Assembly: GCF_021134715.1 (NCBI RefSeq)
Contig: NC_060024.1
Span: forward strand, 8,556,001 to 8,620,000
Reading direction: 5' to 3'
DNA from: Daphnia pulex
Lineage: Eukaryota; Arthropoda; Branchiopoda; Diplostraca; Daphniidae
Length of the DNA stretch: 64,000 nt
A program made the translations under genes and the position numbers. The notes beneath the pieces were generated by a model. It saw only the letters and a list, made by a program, of their open reading frames with translations, was not told the DNA's origin and searched no databases. Below, piece after piece: positions 22,964 through 37,900 of the stretch (position 1 is its first letter; the number at the start of each line of letters is the position of its first letter).

Positions 22964-25900
22964 AGTAGAAGTAGTAGCCAGTAGTCGGTATATGTTGTTT
23001 GTTTGCAGTCAGGTTGTTTGAGCTCGGTTATAGATATGTGTCACACTATTGAAGAACTCGGCAATCTTCAGCAACTTTTGGATGAGCGCTATTATGTATG
23101 TACAAGAGTAATATCCGCTGGCTGAGAGAGAGAGAGAGAGAGCGGACGATTGAGCCCTCGTCTTCTTTAGTGGCGCGGTGGCTAAAAGGACATCCGCTCT
23201 CGATGAGCGTCGAGAGGGCTATTGTCACCAACAAGCGACCGCCACCACAGAGAAGCATTTCACTCTCTCAGCAACGAGCTATTCGCTTCCAAACTCTTGC
23301 TATGCGACTCTCTAGCTCTTCTCTTCTGTTGGCTGCTCATCTCTTTCTTATTCTCCTCTTCTCTTTTCATTCGCGCTTTCTCTCTCTCGTCTGTTTATCT
23401 CCGTCGCCTCTCGCTCACCCACCCGACCCCCCCACCGACGACGACGACGACGACTCATTGCTATTGCAGCACCGAGATGCGCCAGATCTGTTTGATATAG
23501 GTTTGACTGGAAAGTTGCGTGTTGACGTTGATCATCGCGCTCTGATGAATATTCCACGTTTACGTGTCTACAGTCAACTGTGCACACATACAAAGCTGCT
23601 GGCCAGCGGAGAGAGACAGACAAGGAAATAGAGAAATAGAGAGAGGAATATATTGAAATACTGTCGGTCAATCGGTGAACCAACTGAACCGTGCTGACCC
23701 TGGTGATCTGTACGTGCTGTTTGGACTGCTGCAACTGGCGCTCCTCCGAGTATATAATACTAGATGTATACGTACTGCAGTGGGATGGATAGATCTAAGT
23801 ATTAGGACTTATTGGGAAAATAGGGAAAAGAAGAAAAGAGAAAAGAAAGAAGAAGGAAATAACTGAGAGAGATGACAGTTGAGCTATGCCATGAGTAACG
23901 ACTGCACGGCTGTGTGAATCATTAGTGTGATAGTTTTCTCTCATCTCCCCCTTCGTCTTCTATCTCTCCTGATGCTGCTGCTGCTGCTGGTGTCTGAGTC
24001 TTGATGCTTTTCCCCCCGCGATGTGTCCTGGATGGATATGTTCCATGCTAAGCATCTCCATGCATTTCTGAACACGCAGATATGATATGATACGCCCTGC
24101 CTGCTGGCCCCCATATCTCTCTATTGCTGTAATATAGCCGCGCTTCCATCCACCCCCCCAGACGATCCTTATATTCCAAAAGAAAATTCTTCTCCATTTA
24201 TTTAGTTCGCTCTTGGCTGATGCTGACAGCTTGTGACGCTGAATGACCCATAGAGTCCCCTCTATATCCCTCCCTTCCCTCCAGTTGAACACGAACGAAA
24301 AAAAAAGGAGCCCCCCCCTCCCAGTTTTTCAATGTCGCCAGCGTTGACAACGTTCACGACTCTCTCTATCCGCTATTCTGCTTTGATATATATTTAGGAT
24401 TGTGCGCGCACAGATATGCGGGAATGGACAAGCCAACTGTAAATGACTGCGCATAGACTCGCATATTATCAATTGCAATCATAACGCGGGTGGCGCGCGG
24501 ATTTAGCAGCAGCACGACTGATTGACATTCCTGCTGCTTCAACGATTCCCGATTCTCTCTCTCTGCCGGGCGTTTTGCTATATAGCTGCTTTGCTGGCTT
24601 ATTCCCAGCAAGCGATGGGTGACGAGACGTGCCAGTCATTCCTAATGCATCGGTTCAAATGGCGACCGGTGTTATGAGACATCAGTTGGCCGATGGAATC
24701 TCGTCTCTCGATCGGCGTGCAGAATAGCGGGATGGTATATGGCGACCGATATTGCAATATTCAAACAAACAACAACAGCAGCTGACGTCCGTCAATATTA
24801 TGACTCGATTCGCGGGTGCATCCGCGGCGGGCGGCAGTGGCGGCCGGCCGGCGACAGTAATGAATGAATTTAGATATGATGTGGGGGATCGATTTCAAGA
24901 TTTATGAGTTCTAATACTCTGCGACTGCTGTATTACCTTGTTTGTCGTGCGTTGCTCTTGTGTGAATTTCGGCGGACGATAGCGGCTGCGGATCGCCTGA
25001 TTTTTCCTCCTGGTCTTGAGTGAGCAGCAGCACAGCACTCGCCGTCCGGTATAGTTAATAATGCGGCGCGCTGTTTGTTCCAGAGTATAGGGACCTTTGC
25101 GGAATTCCGTCGCACCAACACTGAGGGGGCATAGACCGTATAGTCTATGGATGAACGCTCATCATCGTCACAGCCGCGTAATGGACGATCAATCAAGTCA
25201 CGGTGGGGAAAAATAACTATAAACGATGGCCGAGAGTAGTAGTATTGTACGAGTTGTTGATGCGGCAGCCTCCCGCTTCTGGAGATTTGTGGAAAGACGA
25301 TGATGATGTTTTCGTGCGTCCCGATCGTTTCTTCTTTGGAAAGAGAAAGAGAGAGAGATTGGGAGGAGAGGGAGCGAGCGTGATCCAAGACGTCCGTTGC
25401 CTCGACAACGAATAAGGCGACCAACTAGTCCGACCCGTCAGCTTATAGGCCACGCTCCTTGCTGCTGAACTCTGGTGGTGGTATAGTTGCCCAACGTCCT
25501 CGGGACTGCCGAACGAGCGAGGAGCGAAAATACTCAGACGCACACACACACACAAGAAAACATTTCCCGGCAGCAACTCCCCCGCCCAGCTTCTTCTCTC
25601 ACTTTTCTTTTTTTCTTTTTTTGCTTGCGCTGCGCTGCTGCTGGCTCTGTGTGTTATGCGCCCGATATTCCTATAGATATATATCCCGCTCTCGTCTATT
25701 CTCCGCCTCTTTTCAACTCTAAACTTGCTGCCCCTATCACACACGGAGAGGTCTGTTGCAAAGCGACGGCGCAACCATCAATCTGTTACGGATCTCTATT
25801 ATATTATCAGAGGCAGAAGTTGCGCGCACCCCCGTTGGTGTCGAAAAAAGGAAAGAAGAAGAATAGTTAAAAAAAGAAGAATCGAATCACTTGCGAAAAT

Positions 25901-28900
25901 ATGCCGGCCTCCGCCCTATTTAATGTTTCTAGCTCAATAATAAAAAGTCTTGTTTTGTCGTTTTTCGTCTTATTTATTTCTTTCCTTTATTTTTTGTTTT
26001 TTTGAAAGAATAAACGTCGTCGGGTTCGTCGGCTCCTTGAACGGCCAATTGAATGGATTTCTTTGCTCTCTCTAGGGTGCCCTTTGTTTTCTATATGTAC
26101 TTCTCGGACATGTTCCACAAGGGTTATGTTGCAGATGTCGGGGCGAGCAATGGGAGGATAGGAGAACCGCGGCAGAGAACCAGCAGAGAGAAATAAGAAA
26201 AAAAGAAAAAGGGGGAAATAAAGAACCGCTTAACTCGATTCAAATTCAATCCGACTGTAAGTGATTCGCGCAATCGCCATGAAATGAAATTTACGGAACA
26301 GAAACAAACAAACAAAAAAAGAGTGGGCTGTTTATTCAGTAAAAAAAAGGAAAAAAAGTTCCAGACAGTAAAACAAGCAAAGACTTGCTTGGCTTTTTGA
26401 AAGATGAGCAACTGGGAATTCGGTCGTCTGCTTCTCTTTTTGCTGGGCTATATTATAGAGTATATTTTGATTCTTCATGTCCAGGGATATTTTTTTAGAC
26501 TCTCGTCCTTGCTGGATATGGATGTATACTTCTTCGCTTTTGACGGATGAAAATATTAGAGTGTGTCGTCAAAACCGTCCAAAAAACTTTCTTCTTTGAA
26601 CATTTTGTGTTTTAAAAAAAGTTGATTTTATTTCTCTCTTGAAATTGATAATAATCTAATCATGGTGTGAAAAAAAAGTAAAATGAGAACAATGTTCAAG
26701 GCCTCGGTTTGGTTGTAAAAAAAAAGAAATGATCCTGAACCACGCCGGTCTGGTCCGTTTATATTCCGCAGCTTTTATTTTATTTTTTTTTTGAGGAGCT
26801 ATCCGTCTTTTTGATTCCGATTCAATCATGCCCATGATATTGCTGTGTGTGTGTATAGAGCCTGTGTAGCCTATAGACATGGTCGGCCGCGCCCGGGTTG
26901 TGACATTTATAAAAAGGCAACAGATTTTTTTCTCTGCTGAGCTATTTTGGGTTTTTTGTTCTTCTTTTTATTTTTCATCCTCTTATCAGACATGTACATA
27001 TATGTACATTTGATGCAGCGTATTATCTCCTCGTTTCCTCGTCCACATTGAAAATGTTATAGCATCACATTTGTCTCCGAATTCAATCAAGCGCGAAAGG
27101 GAAACACACACACACACGGCCTTTTTCATTGTGTTTGCCATCCGCCGTCGTCGTCGTCGGCGATGCTGAGGATGACGGCGTTTTTCTTGTTGCCTTAACA
27201 CACACACAAGGGGAAAAAGTCTTCAATAATAGCGCCCAGCAGGCCTAGTAGACTATATATCTATCTTCTATATATCTACCCTCAATCTGCACTCGTCGTT
27301 GAGTATCTTTGCTCAGCAGTGATGATGTATAACGTGGCCGACCGACCGACCGACCAAAGAGACGAGAAGAGAAAAAAATAAAAAAAAGGAGGGAGACCAA
27401 AAGAGTTTCGACTTTGAAGCGAAGAAAAGAAGCCAAGAGGTCCACATCCCTGGAGCTATATCAAGAGAAGAAAGAAAGAAAGAAAGAAGAGAAAACACAA
27501 ACCTCGGCCTCTATTACTTTTTTTTTTTTTGAGAAGAAATCGCATCTATCTATCGTCCCACAGCGTTCCGCTTTTGATCCGCTAGTTCTATACACACGGA
27601 GCGTTTTGAAAATCGATTCGTTTTTTCTTCATCATCATCATCATCATCTTCCTCTTTTTTTTCTTTTTCTTTTTTTTTTTTTCTTTCTGCCTCATCGACT
27701 TATATATATAAAGAGAGAGAGGGATATATGTTTGTGGACACAGTGGTGCGCGCTGGGGGGATCGAGTCAAGCGTCTGATGGTATTACCGCGGCGCAAGAG
27801 GGAGAGACTACGGCAAGAAAGAAGAAGATGGACAAACTCTTTTTTATTTTGCTTTTTTCTTTTCTTTTTCTTTGGGTTTGCCTTTTTCTTTTCATCATCG
27901 CTCACACACAGACACAATTCCGGTGTAGATACTTACACCAACCGTTGCTGCCGCCATCAGCTTAGATCTATGTCAAAACCCGATAGTTCCTGTACACAAG
28001 GTCCTAGCTCTTTTTGATAATTCATACCATCTCTGTCGTTCAGCGCCCGGTCTAATCCGCTGTGTGTGTCTCTTCCTTATACTTGTATAAAAGAAAGAAA
28101 AGAAAAAAAGAAGTGACTTTCATGTGTTGAAGGCTTTAAGCCACGCTTCTTTTTGGAGCCCGCTTCGGCAAATGTTTTCTATTGTCTTGTATAAAAGTGT
28201 ACGCGGCCACTATACGGATGGCATTTCTATACAGAACGAGAACACAGGAAGAGACGAGATCCAGTGACGACGACCTTACCGAATCAACACACGAGGGGCA
28301 GCACTCGTTTCGCCTGATAAATAATCCAAGTGGTAAACTATACATACCTATTCCGGAGAGGAGAGACGAGTTTTGAAGTCAAGCGCTTTATTTTTTGGTT
28401 GTGACCTTTTTTTTCTATCATCCATCCATTCATTCAACGGACTTTATGATTTTCCTCGGCCGATTTTTTATTCAACTATTCAACTTTCATTCCTTGAATC
28501 CTGCGTGCTGTTTGATAAAGAAACACGTCGAGATAGAGAGAAAACGAAACGGATATCATCCTTGAAATCAAGATCTGGACATTTCTTCTCCGTTATTTTA
28601 TTTTTCAATTGGAATTGGTTCCGTTGTGGCGTCTACGTATATGTCTGCGACCTTTACTCGATTCCACCGGGATCGCCCTGGGAGCCAAAGTTAAGTTTGT
28701 TGTTCATTCCTCCGCATCCTTTTCAAGAGCAGCAGACCTGCACAAAATAGCCCGGGTCTGTTGCGCAGTTCAGTCTATACTATATATAACAAAAAGAATG
28801 GACCTCCATAGTCCATACAAGTTTCGATGTCCTTTTTGTCTCTTTTCTTTTCTTTCTCGCTGATGGGAAGACGAAAAGGAATCAGCAACTACGAAATTGA

Positions 28901-31900
28901 TATATCTAGAAGAGAACGCAGAGAGAGAATCTATTTGGACAAAATCGAAAGTCTGAAGAAGACGACTCGGCTGCTGTAGTTATATAATATGTCTCCCAGA
29001 TTGTACAGATGAAGTCTCTGACCTCTTCCAGTCTTATTCTACAAGTCGCGCTCTCTCGGCTTCGACGTGCAGCCGAAGCCCACGCCTATTCAGTGATTGG
29101 ACGCACAGACGAAGCGATACATTGTACAGACTATATAGGCCAGTATGTGTGTGTACGTACTATACTATATACTGCGTAGACCATTGAGTCCCGCGGGAGC
29201 AACTATATGACAAGATACTAGCTATAGTGTATGGGACTGCTGCTTTCTCTATTCCTTGTACGAAATACTACAACATAATGTCGATCTCGATCTTTCTTTG
29301 AGACATAGAATGAACTGCTACATACCAATCCAGTGGTAGATTTATTTGTTCTTTACAACTATTAGATCAAGATGATATACCCAGGATGTTGTATAATCTT
29401 GCAAAGGATTTTTATTTTTCCATTCCATTTGAGCGGATAATCAGCAGTCAGATTTCGTCCGGATGTTTTTTGGAGTGAATAGAAAATTGATTTCGTCACT
29501 TGTGCACTTGACGAAGAAAATATGCGCGGAAGCGGTTGTCTGTATAATAGTGGAAAGTTATTCAATAAAAGAAAGTCTATTTCTTTCCAAGTAGCTTGTA
29601 GAGAGATATATGTACATCCGAGTGAGTGAGAGAGGAGCCCGAAAAAAAAAGATGAACATGTAACGCAATTACGCATGTCGAGACAGATGTGATGGATCGA
29701 TGACCATCCAGTGGCGGCACAGCATCATCGGATGTAATCACATTAAAGTCATCGTCCCTTAAGCTCTTTTCTCTTCATCTGTCTCTTTTCCTCAGCATAT
29801 CTCTAGCTCCCGCTGGCTGCTCGAACAATTGTTGTATGGCCGGCATCAAGTTCTGGACTTTTCAGCAAAGCGCTGGAACTTCTCCCTCTTTTTTTCTTCT
29901 TTGGCCTTCTTCCTGTTTGCCATCCAGCGGCACTGAAAAACGGAAATCCATTAGGACTTGTGGGTCGTCACTTTCCTTCAGCCTCCCTCACAACCAGCAG
30001 AGAGACAGCCGCGCACACAGCAGCGTGGAGTTTTTTTTTTATTCTTGCTAAGTGAAAAGCGATGAGAAGCGAAATAGAGTATATATTTAATACAGACTTT
30101 TAGAAATATATTTTCCCTAGATAGCGCTGTATTTCTTTTGGTTGTTTGTTTGATGCCTCCCTTGTATGTATCGAAATATAGCTACAACAGCGGAAGAGGC
30201 TGCTGGAAACGGATGAGAGATGTGAAACGGCTTGGTGGAGAGAAAAGAGGGGCCAAAGCGGATGGCCAACTATATTGCCGGATTTTATGGAGCGAAGAAC
30301 TCGATTAAGCTCCTCCTTTTTGCTTTCGATATCGTTAACCATCATAGCCTAGATTTCCTCCCGCGTCCGTCCTCTCGATGACATCCTCCCCCCCCCCCCA
30401 TCCTTCGCCACCCTCTACCCACAGGCTTGAAAGTGTCCGTCCTATTTTTCTAAGATATTTGTGTTGTATTGATTATAAATGGCTGGTTTACTATATAATA
30501 TCAGATCTATTACACGACAAACCCGAAAAATGGTTATCTTTTCGATTTTCTGGTGGGCGTCGTACAACATTTTGCGGCCGTGTGTCGAGGCGGATGTACA
30601 TCTTTTACAATGTTCTTCTTTTTTGTGCACACCCATTCGCCATGGGGCCCCTGTGGATGTAAAATATCGTCGTGTTTGACGTCGTCTTTATCGTAAACAT
30701 TGTGACAGATCATCAGCATGCGCATCTCTCCGCGCGCCGAATGATCAAACAAGAAAGAAAAAAGAAGAAGAAAAGAAAAAGAAAAAAAAAACAAAACAAT
30801 AACGACAAAAAAAACTCGAGATGCAGTTATAGTATTATATAGTATATCTATGTAGGGAAATGTGCGCGCGTCTAAAAGAGGCCCGCGCGATCTCCTTCAT
30901 TCCCTTTAGCTCCAACAGCACTCTAGGCGAGTCTGGCTGTCTTTCGCTAGGACGGGGTATAAGGCTATAGAAAGGCGAAAGGGTCGAAATGACGCAATAA
31001 AGAAACAATAACACAACGAGAGTATAGTACAACGAGAAAACTCCCGAATGAAATAAGGGCGGGGTAAAAGGGTCCGCTCTCTCAACTACACATATATTTA
31101 CTGCTGCTGCCGAGAGAGAGCTAGAGCTGCAAGGAAATGTTTTGAATCAAAAATATCAAATCTAAAAAAAAAGCTAAGAGGCTGCTGGCTGTTGTGTCGA
31201 GAATGTCGAAAATGTTCATTCGCTTTCGACCCATTGTTTTCTTATTTTGGTGGGCTTTTATGGCTTCAATATCCGGCGACGATGTTTTCCTTACATGACG
31301 TGTCTAACTATTTCGAACACGTTTGTGTATACAAGCTATAGGCTTCTGTGTGGGGGTGGAAAATAATAATAAAAAGATGATTTCGTAGAAATGCATTTCC
31401 AACATCCACGCACTGCCGATGCTGGAATATAATCAGGATTTATTTTGCGGAGGTTGTGGTGGCCGTGGTGGTGTAGTCCATCACACAAATGACAAGAAAA
31501 GTTTTTTAGTTTCGTGCCGTCGCATACCAAAGTGTATGTCTGTATGTTTGTATAAACTGCCCGCCGAGCCGCTGCTGCCACCGTCTCCTCCCAACTGCGA
31601 TGTGATTTGCAGCTCGCGATGGATTCGGATGGATTCAGGCGAAAAGGAAGGACGTCCGAGAGCACGTCATTGCGTCCCATCCGGAGAAGAAGTATGGCCC
31701 TAGATGTATACAGCAGGCTACTGTTGTAGACTCTCTCGTCTTTCTCTGAGGCTCCCCTCGGTTCGAACACTATATGCAATGTAGCAATAGACATATATTA
31801 TATTTCTTTATGTAAAAGTATTCCGTGTAATCGTATTAGGATTAGGTTTGATAATTCTTATACACACACACAGTTGCAGGGGAGATGGGCGTGCAGCAAG

Positions 31901-34900
31901 TGTGTCCCCATATTCCCAATAGCTCTAGGCTCCTAGCCTCCGCCCGGATGAGGTTATTTTTTAGCCAACAAAAGGGGAACTTTGCAATCGAGCGGATCGC
32001 GATGGATCGCAACTAGACATGGAATGCGTCTGCGGTGACGGGCCGTTTTGACGGGATCGGATCGGCCGCTGATGTGACGGGGATTGCGGATTTGTCCGTG
32101 ACAGAACCAGCAGCGCGAATTTATGAACACGGCCAACGTTCTTTTGTATTCTCTCTCAATCTCTGTTCAGCTCTGTGTCTACCACCACCAAAAAGAGGCC
32201 AATAACATGTGTAAGCCTTCGTTACGTAACATGTTGAATTGTTGATAAACACAGCGCGGGAGAGGGAGGGATGTATTATAGACACACGCGGCTCCTATAT
32301 CCCGTGCGGTTGGACAAAGTTTGACTGATCTTTCATTCTGTTTGATGGCCTTTAATTGGTCGTTCTTGTAGGGTGTCCTTAAGTCCGTCGTATTGCGAGC
32401 GCGCACGACGAGACAGTCGGATATAAATGCTGAATGATGTACAGCGACGAGCCGGAGGCATGAGAGGCCTATATATCGTCGCTTGCTGTCGTCACGTTTG
32501 TTCGACGTGACCGCAGTGACAAATATATTTACAGTACAGTACATACTATATTTCTTTTATTCTTAGAGTCTCAGACGGAAATGTGTAAAGGCTTTATACG
32601 CGTTGATTTATTTTTAAAAATGGTTTTGTCGTGTCATCCGCTCGAAAGTGTGATGACCTTTTCGGTATTTTTTGGGGAGGCCCATCATTTTGAGTCAAAT
32701 AGTAATTTACGACTTTCGATAAAAATTCTATTTTCGTGTTTCCGTTATATCGGGTAATTTGTGTCTCAGTGCGAAAGTGACGTAACGACACTATACTATA
32801 CATGGCCCGCCCGCATGCAAAAATCTGACGTGATTTATTGTTTGGAAAGTTTGTTGGACATGCTTTTCCTACGGCGCTGTGTCCTGTGTTGTGTGGGTGC
32901 ACAGTCAGCTGTCTGGTGTATTCAAATGGTCTCTCAGCTTTTTTTTGTCAAATAACAAAGTCGATCCTTCATCCTAATATGACGCAGACATGATATAGCT
33001 ACAGGCTCTATACACATGCATACATCCCCTCTCTCCTAATCGGTTTACAAAATCTTCCTAGGACTTGGTATTTGTGGGAGTATAATCGGCCTTTGGGAGT
33101 TATACACATTTCCGAGGAGATATTGAGCTCGCGGTCGACTCCAAAGTGGCCGCCTATTGCGAGCGGATAAAGAGACTCAAAGCAGCGAACATTCACAGCG
33201 GCAGCCCCACACTAATACGCCAGATGAAAAATAAAAATGAATAAAAAAGATTGAGGGAATCAAAAATTAAAAAAAAGGGTTTGGATCAAAAGAAGCCCCG
33301 CCGAACCACTACAGCACGAATCAAAAGAAGAAGAAGATTTGTCCTATCTCTCTTTTCTGTGTTGTCGCCGCTGGTGGGCGAGGATGAGGCGGAGGCCAGC
33401 AGCAGCACATGTAATAAGGGCGTCCGTATAAGCGGAGGCATTTGGCGATTTCCAAAGATTTTCTTCTGCCAGCCAACGCGCTACTCACGTCACCGATGGC
33501 TGCGCCATTCCGAACGACTGGCTCCTAATTCATGACGGCGAATATACAAAGCCAGGGAGGGCGAGGTTGGAACACGCCATTCTTCGTGTCTTTTGTTGTA
33601 TCGCCTAAATTTAAAAAACGCCGGCCCGGCCGCCGCCGCGCGGAAATGTCACGGCGTACACACGACAACGACGACGACGAAGGCAATTGCAATTGGAATA
33701 AAATAAACGTGCCACTGCCGCTTCGTTCTTCCGCCATCCACCGCCTTGTAGCCATTTGCATCGGTTACGTGATGTTCACACCGACGAGTGGAAATAAGCG
33801 ACCTGGTCCCCCCCCCTCTCCGGCAGCAGCAGCAGCGGCAGCAGTTCAGTCAAGCCGATGTGTGACGGTGTTGCGGGAGCTGCGAGACGTGTGGAAAATT
33901 CGGCAGCGGATTTGAGTTTCACAAGAAGAATCATCATCTGACAAAATAACCCAGAAAAAGAAAAAAAAAAAGAAGCGAGAAAGGGGAATCATCCAACATG
34001 TGTTCTTTATGGCATATAGCAGCGCTTCAGTCATATATAGGCTTTGCCACCGTTCTATACATGGTTGTATGTGTGTACGAAGAAAAAAAGTCTTTTCGTC
34101 TTTTCCTATATGCGCATCCGTACCGTGTACCGTCTGCAGGTTCTGTACAGAGGAGCACTGCGAGTTGTCGTCTGTTAGGCCTATACAGAACAGCACGTAG
34201 CGGTGAAATGGTAAGAAAAAGGAGCCTAGGCCTTTCTTTCATCTTTTTCCCTTTACGGTTTTTTTTTTAGTCTTTCTTCGTTGCTATGGCTTACATGTTG
34301 GTTAGGCCTGTATAGTCTTCACTACTATAATCAGACTGACTAGACTCATTTACATCTACTGCCAATTGATGGATGAGCTTGTCTATATATTCCCATCAGC
34401 AGCCACGGCCTTTTATCCGCGCACCCTTGTATAGATTCACGCTGAAGAAATTTCTGTGATCATCAGTCGAATAACCCTTCGTATATCCCGGCAGCGGAAC
34501 GAATAAACGAATGATCTATCAGACACAGTCTTTGGTAGACTCTAAATATATGCTGATGATGAAGCCTGATAACTTGATGAGCTTATATAATATTGACTAT
34601 ATAATACCAAGAGTTATCATTGACCCGCATCAGTAGCGCCAACAGTCGAACTACATAAACATTCTTTCTTGAGCTATGAACGATGAACAGCACAGCATCG
34701 TGCGGAATCTCTCTCTCTCCGCATGATGGATCAAAAAAAGCCTCCAGTTTTCGATATTATGGTGCCGGATGTGTTCAGCCATATGTGATCTCTCTACCAT
34801 CCAAAGACCGCTTGCTGGCTCGCGACCGCTATATGGTATAAACTCATTGAGAGTAGCCCATACACGCACCAGGAGGATTGTGCGGGAGATAAATAAATAA

Positions 34901-37900
34901 AAAAAGAATATCTATAAATAGGCTATATATAGAGCATATCGTTGCGCGGAAGACGGAAGAGTCAGGAAACAGCTCCAGGGCGAGACGAGACAGAGTCTGA
35001 CGTAGAAAGTCTTTTTGGTGAATAAAGGGACGCGGATGGAGGGGGTGAAAGACTTAACGGCCAAAGGACACACAGCTAAAGGACGAGGGTAGCTCTGTAT
35101 ATTTATGTATACAGTCTCTCCGTCTATGGATGCTGGATGGAGATTCATCAGCATTCCAAATGGAGTGAGTCGAATGAATATAACGCAGAAGCAGCAGCAG
35201 CAGCACAGCTAGTGAAAAGAAATAGAAGGAGTCACACAATCTGCCCTTGTCGGAGAGTTCAGCCGAGCATGGCGCACTGACGACAGACGGATGAGACTCC
35301 GGCAACTGCATCTTCTTCTTCTTCTTCTTTTTCCTTTTGTGCTGCCGGCAGCTATGTGTGCTGTTGTACAGTATATAGTGGGTGGGACCCCCATATATAA
35401 GTGTTGTCCCATAGTGGGGAAAAATTGTTCATGACATTGGCATACATACAAGACGCAGATATAGGAACATGATGGGCCGGCGGCCGGCCGAGTGGGGGAG
35501 GGAAAAAAGGAAAAAGCGCTGAAAAATTTCACACTGCTTGCCTTATTCGCCCTCCCGCGCAGCCTATAACAGAAGAGAAGCAGTACAGCGAGGATATGAG
35601 CGCGCGGCGGGAGTCGAGTGATTTATGTATATGGATGAGAGAGGGAATCCCCCCTTCATTTTCCTCGCTTTCAACTGTATGTATTTATTGCTCGTCTTCA
35701 TGACACATGAAGACAAGGAGGGATTTCTTCGTTCGTCTCGGTCTGGGCGTTTTTTCTTTTTCTTTTTGGTTTGTTGTTGCAGTTGTTGCACTTGACTGTT
35801 TTCTCGGCTTTAGCTTTTCTTATTCTGATGGCGGCCTATATGCATCTTGATTCTCTTGCGGTCGAGACAGTTGAGGAGACGCCGGGGCGGTTCTAAGAAT
35901 ATTTAGGAAATAATAAAACAAAAATACGGACGGGAAAAAGGGAGGAAACAAGTGTCCGCTGTTGCCGCTATATAATACTGCTCCGGGAGTGGCAAAGTTA
36001 TTCCATTATAGAAATAAAAAAAAAAAAGGGAGAAAAAAAACTTGAAGAAGATCTGGGACGAATCAAGAGAGAGAAAGCGAGAGCGATTGGAGTGTACATA
36101 TATCTCTTTTTGCGGGTTAGTCCAAGAGGCAGCCCGAGTTTTTTTCTCCGGGTTGATGTCTGTATATCATGAAGAGAAAAACAAAAGTTAGTAATAGAGT
36201 TGCTGGCAGAGGGAGAGAAATAAAAAGTTGCGCATCCCCCCCCCCCCCTTTCTTCCGCTGATGTTTTCGTTGTTGTATATTTATTATTAAGGGAGCCGAG
36301 AACCGCGCCCTGTTGATGCTCTTTCCCTTTTTCTGGCTGGATTTTCTTCCAGCAGCACCCTTTATTATATTAGACGGCCCCGTTTCAATGGAACCGCACG
36401 GGATTTTCAGCCGGACGATGAGTATAGAGTCCTCTTATATTTTCCTTTTACTTCATTCTTCGTAGCCTGTGCTACTGTCTTTGCGTATAAACCATCCGAG
36501 TAGTGAAGCTCTTAAATAAGGGTGGACTTGATTGCGTCTCTTTCCTTAATTCTCATTCGCTTCCCCCGACTATTGTCTAATCTGGGACCCCTTTTTTGTT
36601 TTCTCTTTTTTCTTATATCATACAATATATAACGTTACTGATGTACTGTCTCGTTTTCTTTTTTTTTTCTCCCGTTTCTTTTGTATTTGCCCGAATGTTA
36701 GTAAGTGTATACTGGGGGTTCGAGCCCGGATCGGGTTCCTTCGGGTTCCTTCCAAATTCTATACATAATGGAATTCGCAGTCCATTTCCATTCTCATGTA
36801 GCACGAAGATGACTTTGTGGTAATGTACAGAAATTATATTTGGGTCGGGCCTTCATCACATTATTATTCATTAAACAACTGGAAATATTAAAAACAAGAA
36901 ATTAGAATTTTAGATTTTGAATAGTATCTATCCGCATATCCATTTGGTATCATTAGCGTTCTAGGCTATTAGGCAGCATTAATTTAATTTCATTAGAAAA
37001 AAAAAAAACAAGGCCAGAAAAAAAAAAAATTATAATAAGGAACTACATTGGGAATCTATTTTGTTGTTTTGAGTCTTTAATTGCATTGCCATCGACGGGA
37101 CTCGATGCGGAGGGTTGTAGGGGATGTATATAAATAGTTAGACGCTAACCATTATTGCATCACGCGGCTGGTGCATGGCGGTGTTTGTGTGTATAAATTC
37201 GTCGGCGCTATGTGGGTGTGCGAGTGCAACCGCCGTAGGAGCGTTAATCGGCGGCCGCGGCGTCGGGCTAATCGCGCATCGCCAAACGGATTGGAGAGCT
37301 AATGCCGTCTGACACGTTAAGACCGTTAGCTAAGCGAGTGAATTATAAGCCAGAGACGGCGAAAACATGCACTGCCGTGCCTCTCTTCGTCTGCTTCCGG
37401 TGTACAGCACTACCACAACTACAACTACAACAACAACAACACCAGGGCCCGCCGCGTCCCGCTGTAAGAGCAACAACAGCCAAAGGGTAACGCAAGAAAG
37501 CCTTGTGAGCTGCGCTGTATCATAAGTCAAAATAAAAGACAATTTTTGCTTCCCCCTATACAGAGGCTGAGACGAAGCTAACCGTCGGAACAGCAGCAGC
37601 AGTGATGGATTGCCGGTTGATTGTACAATTGAATTTGTGGCGTTCTCGGATCAATTAAAGCAGCAGCAACGGCAGCGGCAGCTCACGGTTGATTCATCCA
37701 ACCAAAATCACAGCAAAGAAACAAGACAAGAAGATTAAGTTTTTTTCTGCTTTGTATTCTCCCCTGCTGATGAACGCGCGCTACTTTAAAATGGGTCGAG
37801 CGAATTATCTATGTGCCTAGTCTCTAGATAACTATCCGTAAAATGGCAGAAAGAATTAACAAAATAAATACAGTTTACTTGGATAAATGTGTTTATCTAC

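Noticed and set aside
23098..23631. 177-aa ORF and overlapping ORFs in the region upstream of Ig gene B
   Set aside because: They overlap in several frames on both strands, are rich in Ser/Leu/Arg from CT and GA repeats, and lack domains or splice context.
27414..27965. 183-aa ORF with long Phe/Leu/His runs
   Set aside because: The product comes from poly-pyrimidine and ATC microsatellites, which is typical of chance translation.
36717..36727. Perfect box B-like GGTTCGAGCCC, possible tRNA
   Set aside because: No box A or cloverleaf can be built upstream, and the surrounding sequence is pyrimidine-rich low complexity.
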